Assembly: GCA_029817715.1 (NCBI GenBank)
Contig: JARUPY010000088.1
Span: forward strand, 186,001-250,000
Length of the DNA: 64,000 nucleotides
Direction of reading: 5' to 3'
DNA from: Melastoma dodecandrum
Taxonomy: Eukaryota > Streptophyta > Magnoliopsida > Myrtales > Melastomataceae
Shown here: positions 11,953-23,936 of the stretch, in pieces
Numbering within the stretch: position 1 is the first letter of the stretch
Layout: every line of letters starts with the position of its first letter
Notes under the pieces: model-generated
What the model saw: only the letters and a program-made list of their open reading frames with translations
Told to the model about the DNA's origin: nothing
Databases searched by the model: none
Translations under genes and position numbers: made by a program

Positions 11953-12465
11953 AATAAATTGTTTAACGCTTGATTTTTTTGATCTAAGTTTAATATTTAT
12001 AACTTAATATTTAATATTTAATTTAACATTTAATGTATAGGGTTTAAGATTTAATGGTAGAATTTATGATTTAGGATTTGATTTAACTTTTTTCTAAGTT
12101 TTGGGTTTGTAATTTACGATTTATGATGATGTATTATGTTATTAATTAAATGTGCTTTTTTTTTTCAAAATAAAACATTATAAAATAATATTAATTATAT
12201 CCTTATTATAATTAAAATAACATAAAATAAAAAATGGTGTCGTGATTGAATCAGTGGTTGAGGCTGGCTGGGGTGCGTGGCTGGCTGAGGGCCCGAATGG
12301 ACATTGGATACCTTTCTAACAAGGCACGCATTTATAAAAAAGAGAGAAGAAAAAAGCAGAATTGGATTCGGTCTCTTTTCTTAGTATGACACGCACCAGT
12401 TGCGGCTATAATTACGTGGTAAGGAAAGGTGCCAGCGCAACTTTGCATGACCCGCACCCCGACAA
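11953..12465. repeat. AT-rich leader repeat, copy R2
   Basis: Same leader as at 6681, joined abruptly to a PWWP exon at its left edge. The shared GC-richer end (attggattcggtctctttt) is at about 12360-12380. Confidence 0.7.
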
Positions 12466-12473
12466 AAATAATA

Positions 12474-13076
12474 TTGTTGATATAATTTGATTTTAATGAT
12501 GGCAAATATTATGTATTGTTAATGTGATATTTAAGTGTACAGAAGAACAGGTCTTCTGGTGTACAAGCTGGTCTACGTTATCTGTGCAATGCGTAAAAGA
12601 ATTAAGTGGAGTACTTCAACGGGATAAATGATCTAGCCATCAGAAATGGTGTTCTGAGGACAAGATCTACTGTCGAGTCCACTATCTCTGTTACAGAAAT
12701 GAACATCTATGTCACAGTTGCTATAACTCTCCTTGTTAATTTACAGAATAGTATTTCTGTAAGTGACGATTTCCTTATTGGAGATTGTCCTATATGCGAG
12801 CAGAGGTATTTATCTCATACATCCTTGTTCAAATCACGTCTACGTTCATCTTTGGACCTTGAGTTATTTGGAAAGATTCATTTCCTTAACTAACGTGATC
12901 ATATATTTGGCAACAATCCTATTAGGTTAAGATCTCTTTATATGGTGAGAATAATTCTACGAAGGAAATAATTTCATTTATGGAAACTTATAATCCCAAT
13001 GCCAAATTCGTATAAGGAAGAGTGCTGGTTCTGCTGTCGCAAAAAACAGCTTCTGAGCAGAAGACATTATCTCTTG
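12474..13076. mobile_element. Probable LTR-type insertion (copia-like), R2 copy
   Basis: About 600 bp present only in R2 and R3 (second copy 23937-24590), starting near tgttgatataatttgat. It interrupts the leader: similar ggctataatta...gtgcccagcg segments flank it on both sides. The start and composition recall copia LTRs, but no clean target-site duplication or CA end was resolved, so the class is uncertain. Confidence 0.4.
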
Positions 13077-13372
13077 CGATTATAATTAGGTGGTAGGTAA
13101 AGGTGCCCAGCGTACAACCAAAAACAGTCTGATGATATGATAACCAAACTTGTTGTAGAAACATCAGGAAGGGACAGACAACAATATCAACTGTTTTGGT
13201 GAGCAGCTTTTCTTTTTATCTTCTTTAATCTTCCTCTCTTCTTTATTTCTTGATTTTGGGAAGGGAGGGAGGAAGGAGCTCAACTCCTGTTTTCGTTAGC
13301 CCTTGGATCCCATCATGTCCAAACCCATGTAAAATTTTAAAGGAGAAGAACTGAGGGAGGAACCAAAGCTAC

Positions 13373-14253
13373 CTTATCCCTGAAGGACTTGATAACCGAA
13401 ATCAATAACCTGTCGCCCGCCAAATTCCTCACTTTCTGAATGAATTCGTTCCTTGATACTTTCCTCTCCTGAGAAAGCAAAAGCACCCCCCCCAAATCAG
13501 TTCCATAATCAGTTGTTCATTCCATACTCAAACCCAGCAAATGCCAAGACCCTCGGACTTACTCTATGGTCCCTATGATGCTTTGATATCAACTGCATGG
13601 TATCCGCGGGTAAAATCTTTGATAGTTCCGCAATCAGGACAGGAAACGGCATCCACGGAGAAGTTGGCCTCCTCAGTGTCGCAGGTTCCTTCAAGAATCC
13701 TAAACACATGGGCCAAAAATACAAATACAGCATATAAATACAGGTAGAGACACGAAGCAAGGGATAGAAGGGAGTGCAGATACCTTTCGAGAGGGTGTTC
13801 GACGGGAGCAAAGTATAAACCGACTCCAAACAGACCGTTATTGTTGAGCCTGCCGCTCCACCCGAACCCGTGGTCGAATACCATATCAGCCTCCTCTTTG
13901 GAGGTAGCAGCATGCCAGCCATGCCGCACGATCCCCCTCACATCCCCACAGTGCTTACCCCGAACAGCCTGTTCAAACACGCCGAATGCGAGAAAACGGG
14001 CAGAGGCCCCGCATCCGGAGAAGCCGTTCCTCTGGATGGAAAGGACCTCGGCTTGCGGGGCAAGCGTGGGACCTAGCAGGGAGCCAAATATGGAGCGGAT
14101 GCGTTGGCAGTCTGCGTCGTGATGTTGCTGGAGTTGGAGAAGGCCTCCGTAATCTTCCTGGGGGACGGTGACGCTGCTTTCGCAGTCGGAGAGGTCAGGG
14201 GAAGAGGAGGAGGGGAACCGACAACGGCAGGGGGAGGCAAACCGTCGTGCCAT
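13373..14253 (-). pseudogene. SRO copy B, exons 2 and 5 lost
   Basis: Exon 1 (13784-14253, 470 bp as in copies A, C and D), exon 3 (13563-13699) and exon 4 (13373-13468) are recognisable with their splice sites. A deletion near 13735-13745 removed most of intron 1, all of exon 2 (second half of the PARP-like domain) and part of intron 2. A second deletion near 13305-13315 removed exon 5. Exon 2 is 242 bp, so joining exon 1 to exon 3 shifts the frame and the RST domain could not be translated in frame. A 296-codon open frame reads through from exon 1 but leaves the SRO frame after exon 1. Confidence 0.9.
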
Positions 14254-14890
14254 ATGTGGCCGAATGATGATGGGAAGAAGCGAAAAGGCGTGAACGGCAC
14301 GCAAAAAAAAAAAAAAAAAAAACGAAGGGATGTCAACTGTTTTTATAGGATGATAAGGCGGCTGGTGGAGTGGGTCTGAAACCAAACTCGTTGCGACCGA
14401 CTCACTTGAGGTTCGAAAAACTGTATATTGAATTTGTTGGGTTGTTACCACACCAATTCCCACTCATATATATATATATATAGGAGGAGGAGCGGAAGCC
14501 AATGTTTGTTGACGGAGTTGTCAATATCCTCCGCCTCATTTCACCCCCAATTTCATCGACTTTTAAGGAAAAGGAATAATGATTACGTGGAAAGAAATGT
14601 CTCTAAAACTTAGAGCCCAAGTTTCAACTTTTCTTAATATTATTCTATTAAAATTTCCAAAAGAAATAAAAAAAATTGACCAAGTGAAGTCGCCCCCAGG
14701 GAGCGAGTGTGATTACGACAAGAAGATCTTGGGTACCAAGAAAAAACGCACCTCACCTCAAAAACGCACCTCACTTCAAGCACTTGGCGTAAGACGCAAA
14801 ACCTAGTTAAAACAACAGCCCTGCTGCTGCTGCTGCTGAACAATAGACTTAAAATTGATGTCTACTAATAATTCCTAATCCCTCTGCTCA
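14254..14890. other. Spacer upstream of SRO-B
   Basis: Counterpart of 8860-9540, with an (AT)n run at about 14465-14482 and a (GCT)n run near 14820-14838. No gene is seen. Confidence 0.5.
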
Positions 14891-15111
14891 CCTCACCTTG
14901 TCCAACAGCCGCCTTCTAACCTCTCCTTCGAGTTTCCCCGGCGACAGTTTGTCTCCCGACTTCTCCAGCATACTCGTCATCATCTCCAGGTTCTGATTTA
15001 TGTACTCCAGCTGGGCTCCCTAACCAACCTCTGTCTTCTCTCCGCTTCCTATTTCTTCCTTCCTCCTTCCCCTCCTCTTTTCCGGAGTGTTCATCCCCTG
15101 CTGTCCTCCGT

Positions 15112-16386
15112 TCAAATCCGGCAGCCTCCAGCTTCCCGTTTCATCACCAGCAGCCGGATATCCATTCGTTCCGACCTCAGCTGCCTGATCAGATTTCCGT
15201 TTCCTGCCTCTCCTCCCCCCACCCCTATAAGAATCATCATGAAAATCCTCCTCCTGGTCAGATGCGTTCTTGGAATCTCATTCGTATCATCCTCCAGATC
15301 AGCTTCTGGAAGGAGGAGATGCATCGAATTATTTTCATGTCCAGTCGAACTATAGAAGGCCGACAGATAGTTCTTCATCACCACGAAATCAAGCACATCT
15401 GGCCTGGTCAAACTCACTGCTAGGAACTTAAGCTTCAGAAGAAATTCTCCAGGTTCGAACAAGATCCTAGAATATTCACCAAACTCAACCAACAAAGAGT
15501 TCACATCGTTTTCCCTTTCCAATGTCAGTTTCTCCATCAAACGCTTCCCGAATTCATGCACAGCCTTTTCAACAGCTCCAGTGAAACTTCTGGACTTGTT
15601 CTGCTTTGCCACTTCAGCAAAGTTCTTACGGAAAGACTTCAACTGGGACGTGAGACACCACGATACATGGATACTACCCAAGTATGTGACCAGTAGCTGA
15701 CCACGGTTAGCCTCCATGGTATCAATAGATGCATCCAACGGATTGAGGATCTTCTCAGGCCACCATGATTGACTTTTAGTCTTGATCCATACGACATCGC
15801 CGACGGAAAAGCCGCCACGTGCATCATTTTCCTCATCCATTCCCAAGTCCTCATCCTTCATAGCATAATGGCGACTGGAACACTTGGAGGCAGGGCCGGA
15901 GAACTCAACGAATAGCGAACTGCCGTCTCCAGACACTTCTATATTGTCAATCAAGCCATCTTCACCCAAACATTGATTGTTGCCAACTTTAAAATCCTCG
16001 TCCAACAAGACACTCTTCTCATAACCCAACAGCTCGCCTAGGTCGCAGCCCAAGTTTTCCGTGGAGGCTGCTGCACCAGTATCATCAGCTGTCACATTCA
16101 AGACTAAATCCGCGGCAGTACCCGGTGCAGAACCAAACCGTAAATCCCCTTCTCTCAACATTACCTAGTCCTGGGCTAACTTATGCCCAACCCCGATATT
16201 TTCATCAGCCATCTTGCCCGAAACATCACAGAAGCCAACACCGAAACCGCCGAAGAAGGCCTGGGGTGGTCCCACTTCCAGGTTACCAGGGACCTCACCG
16301 TAACACTCCTCTTCAACGGCGGCATTATCCATTCCAACCACAGTATCATGCAAAGCTCCCCCATTTTCTCCAGCAAACGGTTTCAT
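15112..16386 (-). pseudogene. PWWP-domain gene, copy P2, internally deleted
   Basis: The main frame runs from an ATG at 16161 (MLREGDLRFG) and contains a PWWP domain (FSVGDVVWIKTKSQSWWP), a chromatin-reader fold that usually binds methylated histone tails and DNA. It continues into a conserved downstream helical region. Further in-frame coding lies upstream (MKPFAGENGG at 16386, ending LAQD), separated by one TAG; P5 shares this TAG. Near 15268-15275 about 0.45 kb of coding sequence is missing relative to P1/P5, with ttctt at the joint, and the frame shifts, losing the basic C-terminus. The intact gene would be a nuclear PWWP protein of unknown specific role. Confidence 0.8.
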
Positions 16387-16641
16387 TTAGTTCAACCCCC
16401 CAAACTCGGCAAAAAATACTCGGAGAAAATCAGAAAAACCTACAACCCCAACCCTAGATTCTTCATCTTTAGGGTATTTTTCAAATTACAGCTCCTTCAA
16501 AGGAAGACACTAAAAAAAAATTCAGCCTCACAGAAACTGGGACAGATCACAAGGGCGTGAACCGAATAAAAGGTAACCTTTTTGACGAACCTGGCACTGG
16601 GTTGTTGGGGTGGTTGAGGATTTCGTGGTCAAGTGCTTCCG
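16387..16641. other. PWWP 5' flank, left part
   Basis: Likely 5'UTR/promoter side of the PWWP gene (acctacaaccccaaccctag and following). It continues after the chromovirus at 22383. Copies are at 34157-34383 and 54257-54480. Confidence 0.5.
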
Positions 16642-16646
16642 TGAAC

Positions 16647-17166
16647 TGATCCGAGTAATTTGGATCTCACAGTCTCAATACTTGCAGTAAGCAAGGTTTT
16701 TTGCACAAAAACAGTAGCAAACAGTACAACAACAGCAGATTTATTCCAAATTCACTTCGCAACAGTCTACAACAAGAAATCGAACCTCCGACAGCCCGTT
16801 CTCCACCAAATCTTACAATCGCAGATCGACCACCGCCTCCGGCGCATACACTCTCACCACAGCTTCTCTACAAATCCAACAGAATATAACTGTCTAACTA
16901 CTCTCCATTTCCCCAACCAACCTCCTTTTTATCAGACACCCCCCAACTACACCCGACCGACTCATTCTTATTAACCACCCTGTTCACTCATATTAGACTG
17001 GCTAACACAAACCCGACTAAACCAAACCGGCTATTAACAATTCACACTTCTACATAAGACTCTGCAACTTTCTGCAGTTCATCACAGTCTGCAACTTGGC
17101 TTCCCACATTAGTTCCTCCATTTTCTTCAAACCCTCCAACTTGCTCCGCATATCATCCACGCATCA
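16647..17166 (-). repeat. 3' LTR of the chromovirus
   Basis: 520 bp, the 3' LTR in element orientation. The purine tract lies just inside it at 17167-17180. Confidence 0.9.
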
Positions 17167-17412
17167 AGTCTCCCCCCTTGAAAGACACTTGTCCTCAAGT
17201 GAACAGGAAGGAAATTTTCTCTCCAAATCATACAAGAATTCCCATGTAGCATCCTCAATCATAGCCCCACGCCATTGTACCAAGACTTGCGTAGCAGCCC
17301 TATTTCCCCGCTTGACCATCCTCCTAGCCAAAATAGCCAAAGGCTCTCGAGTCTGCATATCACAGAAGGATGGCAAAGCCACAGAAACACAACCATCAGC
17401 TGGGACACTCCT
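17164..17412 (-). pseudogene. Chromodomain end of chromovirus polyprotein
   Basis: A 72-aa frame downstream of the integrase contains PLAILARRMVKRG, then QVLVQWRG, then EDATWE, the typical chromodomain core that directs integration to modified histones. It is separated from the integrase frame by one TGA at 17413-17415, evidently a point mutation. Confidence 0.85.
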
Positions 17413-19955
17413 TCACAATTTTGAAACATGAAAAGTGGGGTGAATAAGAGTTCCCACAGGCAGCTCCAATTTATATGCCACTTTGCCAACTCTATCAATC
17501 ACCTTATAGGGGCCATAAAACAAAGGGGAAAGTTTCTGATTACTGCGCTCTACAACACTTTGCTGTCTGTAAGGCCGAAGCTTCACATAAACCGAATCAC
17601 CCAATTGAAATTCTCTGTCCACTCTATGCTGATTGGCTAACTGCTGCATCCGGTGCCTTGCACGATCTAAGTGAAACCTCAGTAACTGAAGATGGGCTTC
17701 CCTATCCCGTAATTCCAGATCCACAGTAGGCACAACTAGATCATTAGGAATGTAAGGAACATGGATGGGAGGTGGGTAGCCATACAAAGCTTCAAAGGGA
17801 GACATTTTAAGAGTGGAATGGTAAGTGCTGCACTCAGCCAAAGGCAACCAAGCCACCCACTTTGCAAGACAGTCTCCAACCATGCAACGAAGATAAGTTT
17901 CGAGGCATCTATTGACTACCTCAGTCTGCCCGTCCGTTTGCGGATGATACGCTGTTGACAGATGCAATTCAACCCTTTGCAAAGTAAAAAGCTCCTGCCA
18001 GAAACGACTAAGAAATATTGCATCCCGGTCACTCACTATAGTCAAGGGAAGACCATGAAGCTTGAAGATATTGTCCAAAAATAACTGGGCAACCGTTCTG
18101 GCAGTGTAAGGATGAGGTAGAGCCAGGAAATGACCATATTTACTCAACCTATCCACAACAACGAATATGGCAGCTTTTCCATTAAATTTAGGTAACCCAT
18201 CGATAAAATCCATGGAAATATCCTGCCAAAACCCAGCTGGAACCGGCAAGGGCTGTAACAGTCCAGGAGAAGAGACATTTTCATACTTACAAGTGGTACA
18301 AACTGGACATGATCGAATGAAATTGCGAACATCCTTTTCTAAACCCTTCCAATAAAAGAATCTACTGATCCTTTTAGTGGTGGCCAGAACCCCAGAATGA
18401 CCACCAGCCGAGCTGCAATGAAAAATTTGCAGAACCTTCTGTCTTACCTCAGGAACATCACCCACTACCAACTTTGATCCCCTCTGCAACAATTCCTGAC
18501 GCCATTGAAACTTGCTCACATTAGCACCTCCTCCCTTCAGTTCAGAAATCAAAGTAATCAACTTGGGATCCACTGTCCACGTAGACTTAACATCATCAAA
18601 CAAAGTAGGGGAAAACTGCTGAACTGACATGGACAACAACCCAGATTCTTGTACTCGAGACAAAGCATCTGCAGCAATATTCTCTTTTCCCTTTTTATAC
18701 ACGATTTCATAATCATAACCCATTAACTTCGTCAACCATCTGAATTGGCCTTCAGTATACAACCTTTGTTCCAGCAAAAATTTCAAACTTTTATGATCTG
18801 TTCTGACAATAAAGTGTCTTCCAATCAAATAGTGATGCCATTTCCCCACAGCATGCACCAAGGAGTAAAGTTCCTTCTCATACACAGAGAGACTGTAATG
18901 CTTAGGCGCCAGATGTTTGCTGATGAATGCAATAGGGTGCTCTCGCTGCATAAGAACAGCACCAATTCCCACATCCAAGGCATCGGTCTCAACAACGAAA
19001 GTTTCATCAAAATCAGGTAGAACAACCACAGGTGCTGTAGTCAGCATTTCTTTCAATCTGTCAAAAGCAATTTGAGCTGTGGTATTCCAACAGAATCCGT
19101 CCTTCTTCAAAAGATCATGTAGAGGTTTACAAATCACCCCATAACCCCTAATAAATCGCCGGTAATAACCACTCAGCCCCAAGAAACCCCTTAATTGTTT
19201 CAAGGTTGTGGGAACCGGCCAATTCCTTACAGCTTGAACCTTGGATGGATCTGTAGAAACCCCTTCCTTATCAATGAAGTGCCCCAAATACTCAGCCCTT
19301 GAACTTCCAAAAACACATTTGGATCTCTTGGCCAATAAGACATACTTCCGAAGAATAGACAGGGTAGTTTTCAAGTGTTCCACATGTTCCACCACAGATT
19401 TGCTGTATATAAGGATGTCATCAAAGAAAACTAAGATGAACTTCCGCAAATATGGTCTGAAAATCGAATTCATTAGACTTTGGAACGTAGATGGGGCATT
19501 GGTCAAGCCAAAAGGCATGACTAGAAATTCATAATGCCCATCGTGAGTACGGAAAGCTGTTTTTGGCACATCCATAGGATTCATCCTGATTTGATGATAT
19601 CCAGCCCTTAAATCAATCTTGGAGAAGATAACAGCTCCATACAACTCATCAAGTAACTCCTCAATAACCGGTATTGGATACTTGTCCTTCACGGTTTGCT
19701 TATTTATTTCTCTATAATCCACACACATACGCCATGAACCATCTTTCTTTTTAACCATTACCACAGGAGAAGAAAAAAAATGCTCTTACTCTCTTGTATG
19801 ACTCCCGTATTCATCATCTCTTGAACCATTTTTTCAATTTCATCTTTCTGCGCAGCCGAGTGCTTATATGGTCTCAAATTGATACCCTGTACTCCCTCTT
19901 TCAAGACAATGGAGTGATCATAACCACGGAAAGGTGGCAGCTCCGTAGGTTCCAC
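17413..19955 (-). pseudogene. Chromovirus pol: RT, RNase H, integrase
   Basis: A 783-codon open frame (19764-17413) covers most of pol. RT has YREINKQTVKDKYPIP and the FDDIL active site. RNase H has a VVETDALDVGIGAVL segment. Integrase has the HHCC zinc region (HSGVLATTKRI, then CPVCTTCK) and the catalytic core (IVSDRD, YHPQTDGQTE). The RT N-terminus (19955-19758) is in another frame, because the A-run near 19768-19777 has shifted length by one base. The element is therefore probably not autonomous now. This is retrotransposon coding sequence, not a host gene. Confidence 0.9.
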
Positions 19956-20276
19956 AAAAAGATCTTCATAAGCTTTTAATACCTCATCAATTGTAGATAA
20001 GTCCTCTCCGACTTGAACAGTCTAAGATAGACTCCTCCAGTTCAATAACACTGCCTATCCAACCCATCATCGCAGGACCATGGCAAATCTTCTGCAATTT
20101 CTTCCCTGTAATGACCTGCAACTGTCCTTGCTGCAATTTCTGTGTTTCCCCTATCAACACCACCTCCACTCCAACCAAATTGAACTTCATCATGGGCAAT
20201 TGGAAATTCCAAATAATGTCTCCCAGTCAAGCCAACCAAGTCACTCCTAAAACCATTTCACAACCCCCCAATGGTA

Positions 20277-20543
20277 TCACATAGAAATCGGCTGTAAACG
20301 TATGCCCTGCATATCCCAACAGAATTCTCTCATCATACTCCTACAAATTAAACTCCTGCCATCCGCCACAATCACTTTAATAGGAGGTGCCGTTTCAACC
20401 CTCAAATTCATTCCTCTAATCATACCAATATCAACAAAATTATGAGTGCTGCCCGAATCAATGAGTATGTTTAAGCTTTTCCTTTTAAACAGCCCCCTAA
20501 CCTGCATGGTTTGAGTTCCTTCCCCTAGAAGCTCACCCCGCAA
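20277..20543 (-). pseudogene. Chromovirus aspartic protease region
   Basis: The frame contains LIDSGSTHNFVD, the active-site signature of retroelement aspartic proteases (DSG). It is disconnected from flanking gag and RT by stops and frameshifts. Confidence 0.85.
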
Positions 20544-20632
20544 CGCATGCAGTGTTACTCTGACTCCAGTCAGCTCTTGTTCATTTCCCTCTACAGAATA
20601 ATCTCCATTGTCTTCTCAATCAGGTTCCACTA

Positions 20633-21560
20633 TCATAGAATACACATGTCTCTTGGAACATTTGTGATTTCTATCGAAAGGCTCGTTGCATCCAAAGCAT
20701 AACCCTTTAATCTCCTCTCCCCAATCTCTTCTTGACTTAGTCTCCTCCTCCCCACAGATCCAGCATTGCTACTCATACCAGGAGAAAAATGGGAAGTACT
20801 CACTCCCCTCTCTTCACCACCTCTGTGAACCCCAAGCATATTAGAGTTACTGCCTACTCGAGTGACAACCCTGTCCCCTGTCCCATAAGTTTTCTGATCA
20901 ATCATTGGAACCAATGGCCAGGGGTTTACTCCCACTACTTCCAACACGTCCCAGAGGAACATCACTACTAAGAATTCGTACATTAGCCTGCACTGATAAC
21001 ATATCAGTCGGCTTCAACAACCACAAGGTGCTTTTAAATTCCTCCTTAAGCCCATTAATGAATAGGCTAACTTGAAATGACATCGGTAAGTCTATTTTAT
21101 CCAACACCCTCCTCAAACAAACATCGAATTCTTCCATATATGCATATAGATTGGAGAACTCCCCTTCCTGTTTCAAGTTTTTCATTTTCCCCATAGGATC
21201 CTCAAAAACCTCTCTACCAAATCTACTGTTAAGGGCCATTGTATATTCTTCCCACTCCAGAATTCTATCCTTCTTCCTATTCTTCACATAGGAGTAATGC
21301 CACTGTAAAGCGGAACCATACAGATATAGAGAAGCCAACTTCACCTTTCTATCCTCAGGTACCAATTCCAATTCAAAATACCTTTGGCACTTGTATAACC
21401 AATCTTCTAAATCATTACCATCAAATTCTGGGAAATTAACCTTCGGCATGGTAAAAGTATTCGCAACAACTCTTCTAACATCATCATTTCTCCCTTTTTT
21501 TACTACCGTGATCTCCTCCCCCTTATTCCCCTCCAATGCCGTCAGTTTCTTGAGTATCAC
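20633..21560 (-). pseudogene. Chromovirus gag
   Basis: A 220-codon frame (21560-20898) has the retrotransposon gag core (FPEFDGNDLEDWLYKCQRYF). The nucleocapsid region at 20633-20983 is in another frame. Reading that frame correctly gives a Cys/His knuckle of the CFGCNEPFDRNHKC type, so one frameshift separates capsid and nucleocapsid. Confidence 0.85.
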
Positions 21561-21857
21561 GCCCCACTTTTAATCCATCTAAGATTGAACACTTCTAGCT
21601 TGTAATTGCACTTCTTTAATCTGCGAAGTTAATATTCCTATCTTCTCCACCAGTCCTTCTACCAACTCACCCGTAGTCTCCTGTTCCCTACGCAATTCGT
21701 CATAGCAAGTCTCCACCATTTTGTACGATCAGCCTCAAAATCCTCACAAAGACCAACACAACTCCAACAAATATCACCCCCACCGTACAGAACAACACAA
21801 CACAGCCAATTTACTACCTCCGATCACTTTACAAGATTGATATTGCTCTGATACCCT

Positions 21858-22377
21858 TGATCCGAGTAATTTGGATCTCACAGTCTCAATACTTGCAGTA
21901 AGCAAGGTTCTTTGCACAAAAACAGTAGCAAACAGTACAACAACAGCAGATTTATTCCAAATTCACTTCGCAACAGTCTACAACAAGAAATCGAACCTTC
22001 GACAGCCCGTTCTCCACCAAATCTTACAATCGCAGATCGACCACCGCCTCCGGCGCATACACTCTCACCACAGCTTCTCTACAAATCCAACAGAATATAA
22101 CTGTCTAACTACTCTCCATTTCCCCAACCAACCTCCTTTTTATCAGACACCCCCCAACTACACCCGACCGACTCATTCTTATTAACCACCCTGTTCACTC
22201 ATATTAGACCGGCTAACACAAACCCGACTAAACCAAACCGGCTATTAACAATTCACACTTCTACATAAGACTCTCTGCAACTTTCTGCAGTTCATCACAG
22301 TCTGCAACTTGGCTTCCCACATCAGTTCCTCCATTTTCTTCAAACCTCCAATTGCTCTGCATATCATCCACGCATCA
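21858..22377 (-). repeat. 5' LTR of the chromovirus
   Basis: 520 bp, the 5' LTR in element orientation, adjoining the initiator-Met tRNA primer-binding site at about 21843-21856. Confidence 0.9.
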
Positions 22378-22641
22378 TGAACGTCCCAAAATGGGGGGTT
22401 GGGGTTTAGGCGCTGCTGCACGGTGACCGATCCGAGAAGAAAGAAGCGGCAGAGAGAGATAAATGGAACCGAATAGGCCTTCAAGAGAAAACGACATCGC
22501 TGTTTCAATATTACTTGTTTTGCAGGAGTGGAGTGGGTGTATTGTATTACTTGATAACTTATCAGTCTCCTCCCAGCCCCAGCCCCAGCCCCATCCTCAA
22601 TTGGTATGGTTAAAAAGTAGCACTCCAAATTTTGGTGGAGA

Positions 22642-23034
22642 GGATCTTGTTGCTATTCACCGCACCCAGTAGGAGATACAAGTACGATAACGTTCTTGAC
22701 ATGTAGCTCTTGCTCTATCAGCCACGCCGTTGTATCGATGACATTCTCAAATCTTGCAGGGTTCTTGAGAAATAGCATGCAGCATTCATAGAGACAATGC
22801 CCTTCAAGACCATAGCTTTCTTCACCTTGTTCCAGACGGCTTATTTGCTGTTGCGCTTTGGTCTGACATGGATTCCAATTGCCAGAGTCATCTTTCCACT
22901 GTTGATCGTGCTCCTTGTCCCAGTGAGGCAGTATTTTCTCCCGAGGTACTTCAAAGGAGTGCTCATCTTCAAGACCTGGATGCGGCAGAGTATGAAGATG
23001 CCCCGGCAATCCCCTTCGAAGTAGCATTGTTTTA
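22642..23034 (+). pseudogene. Boron transporter (BOR-type) 3' fragment, R2 copy
   Basis: The plus-strand frame contains LLLFTAPSRRYK, an interruption with stops, then RVLEK, a stop, [20 protein letters not shown], then a hydrophobic span, [11 protein letters not shown] and, after a frameshift, [20 protein letters not shown]. This is the last transmembrane and cytoplasmic part of the SLC4-like BOR family of borate exporters. No upstream BOR exons are present in the window. Stops and the frameshift make it a non-functional fragment. A copy with the same defects is at 34634-35026. The minus-strand 124-codon frame over it is a shadow. Confidence 0.85.
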
Positions 23035-23040
23035 ATGAAA

Positions 23041-23486
23041 CCGCAGAGATTAACGTTTCATCATCTTTGGTCAAGCCTTACTAATTACGTGTTATTATTT
23101 AATTTTTAGAGTTTATAACACTCGTTTACAAAATTTACCGTAACTGCATATTGCATGCCTTCAAATCGCAATTAAATACTATCACCAAAATGGATACCGA
23201 TCAAAATCTTGGATCCTCCCCCGACCCGACATCAAGGTAAATGGCTATGTTAATTGTTTCTCAATTCTCCTCTAAACATGAGAACATCATGGATGCCACA
23301 ACTGCTTCGACGTGGAGATGCCGGCCGCGGCTGACGTAGAGGTTGCTGAAGGTCCATTGACGGAGAGGGAAAGGAAGAAGGACATTGACATGGTGGAGAT
23401 GATTTCCCAGGTCGACAATGTCGGAACAACATACATTTCGGCCCATTTGAAGGTCCGTAACATTTACATGTACTGTCTTTAGTGTC
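23041..23486. repeat. Block X, R2 copy (truncated)
   Basis: Low-copy sequence also at 35033-35500 and 54530-54800 (about 85-95% alike by eye). It includes open minus-strand stretches ending ASMMFSCLEEN, which I do not recognise. It stops at about 23486 where the R3 leader begins. Confidence 0.6.
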
Positions 23487-23930
23487 TTTAACGTTTAATG
23501 TATAGGGTTTAAGATTTAATGATAGAATTTATGATTTAGGATTTGATTTAACTTTTTTTAAGTTTTGGGTTTGTAATTTACGATTTATGATGTATTATGT
23601 TATTAATTAAATGTGCTTTTTTTAAAAAAATTATAAATTATAAATAATAAACTACATAAAATAATATTAATTATATCCTTATTATAATTAAAATAACATA
23701 AAATAAAAAATGGAGTCGTGATGGAATCAGTGGGGGAGGCTGCTGGGGTGGGTGGCTGGCTGAGGGGCCGTAATGGACATTTGGATACCTGGCACGCGTT
23801 TATAAAAAAGTGAGAAGAAAAAGCAGAATTGGATTCGGTCTCTTTTGACACTCACCAGTTGCGGCTATAATTAGGTGGAAGGTAAAGGTGCCCAGCGCAA
23901 CTTTGCATGACCCGCACCTCCGACCAAAAA
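23487..23930. repeat. AT-rich leader repeat, copy R3
   Basis: Matches 6720-7010 and 12020-12470, including the attggattcggtctctttt segment at about 23828-23847. Confidence 0.7.
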
Positions 23931-23936
23931 CAATAT

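Larger units (their letters stand above)
16647..22377 (-). mobile_element. Ty3/gypsy chromovirus, 5731 bp, TSD tgaac
   Basis: Complete but mutated LTR retrotransposon on the minus strand. Two 520-bp LTRs (16647-17166 and 21858-22377) begin TGATCC and end GCATCA on the plus strand, flanked by tgaac at 16642-16646 and 22378-22382. Next to the 5' LTR the element-sense sequence gggtatcagagca matches an initiator-Met tRNA primer site. Next to the 3' LTR is a purine tract (aaggggggagact). Domain order is gag, aspartic protease, RT, RNase H, integrase, chromodomain. By eye the LTRs differ by about six substitutions and three short indels, so insertion is fairly recent. The sister copy at 34375-34379 holds the empty site. 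Clade (Reina-like or other short chromovirus) is not certain. Confidence 0.95.

Noticed and set aside
13573..14463. 296-codon frame as a functional SRO-B fusion protein
   Set aside because: After exon 1 it leaves the SRO frame, and exon 2 and the RST frame are lost.
22653..23027. 124-codon minus-strand frame, repeated at 34645-35019
   Set aside because: It is the antisense shadow of the BOR fragment; the plus strand gives the recognisable transporter sequence.
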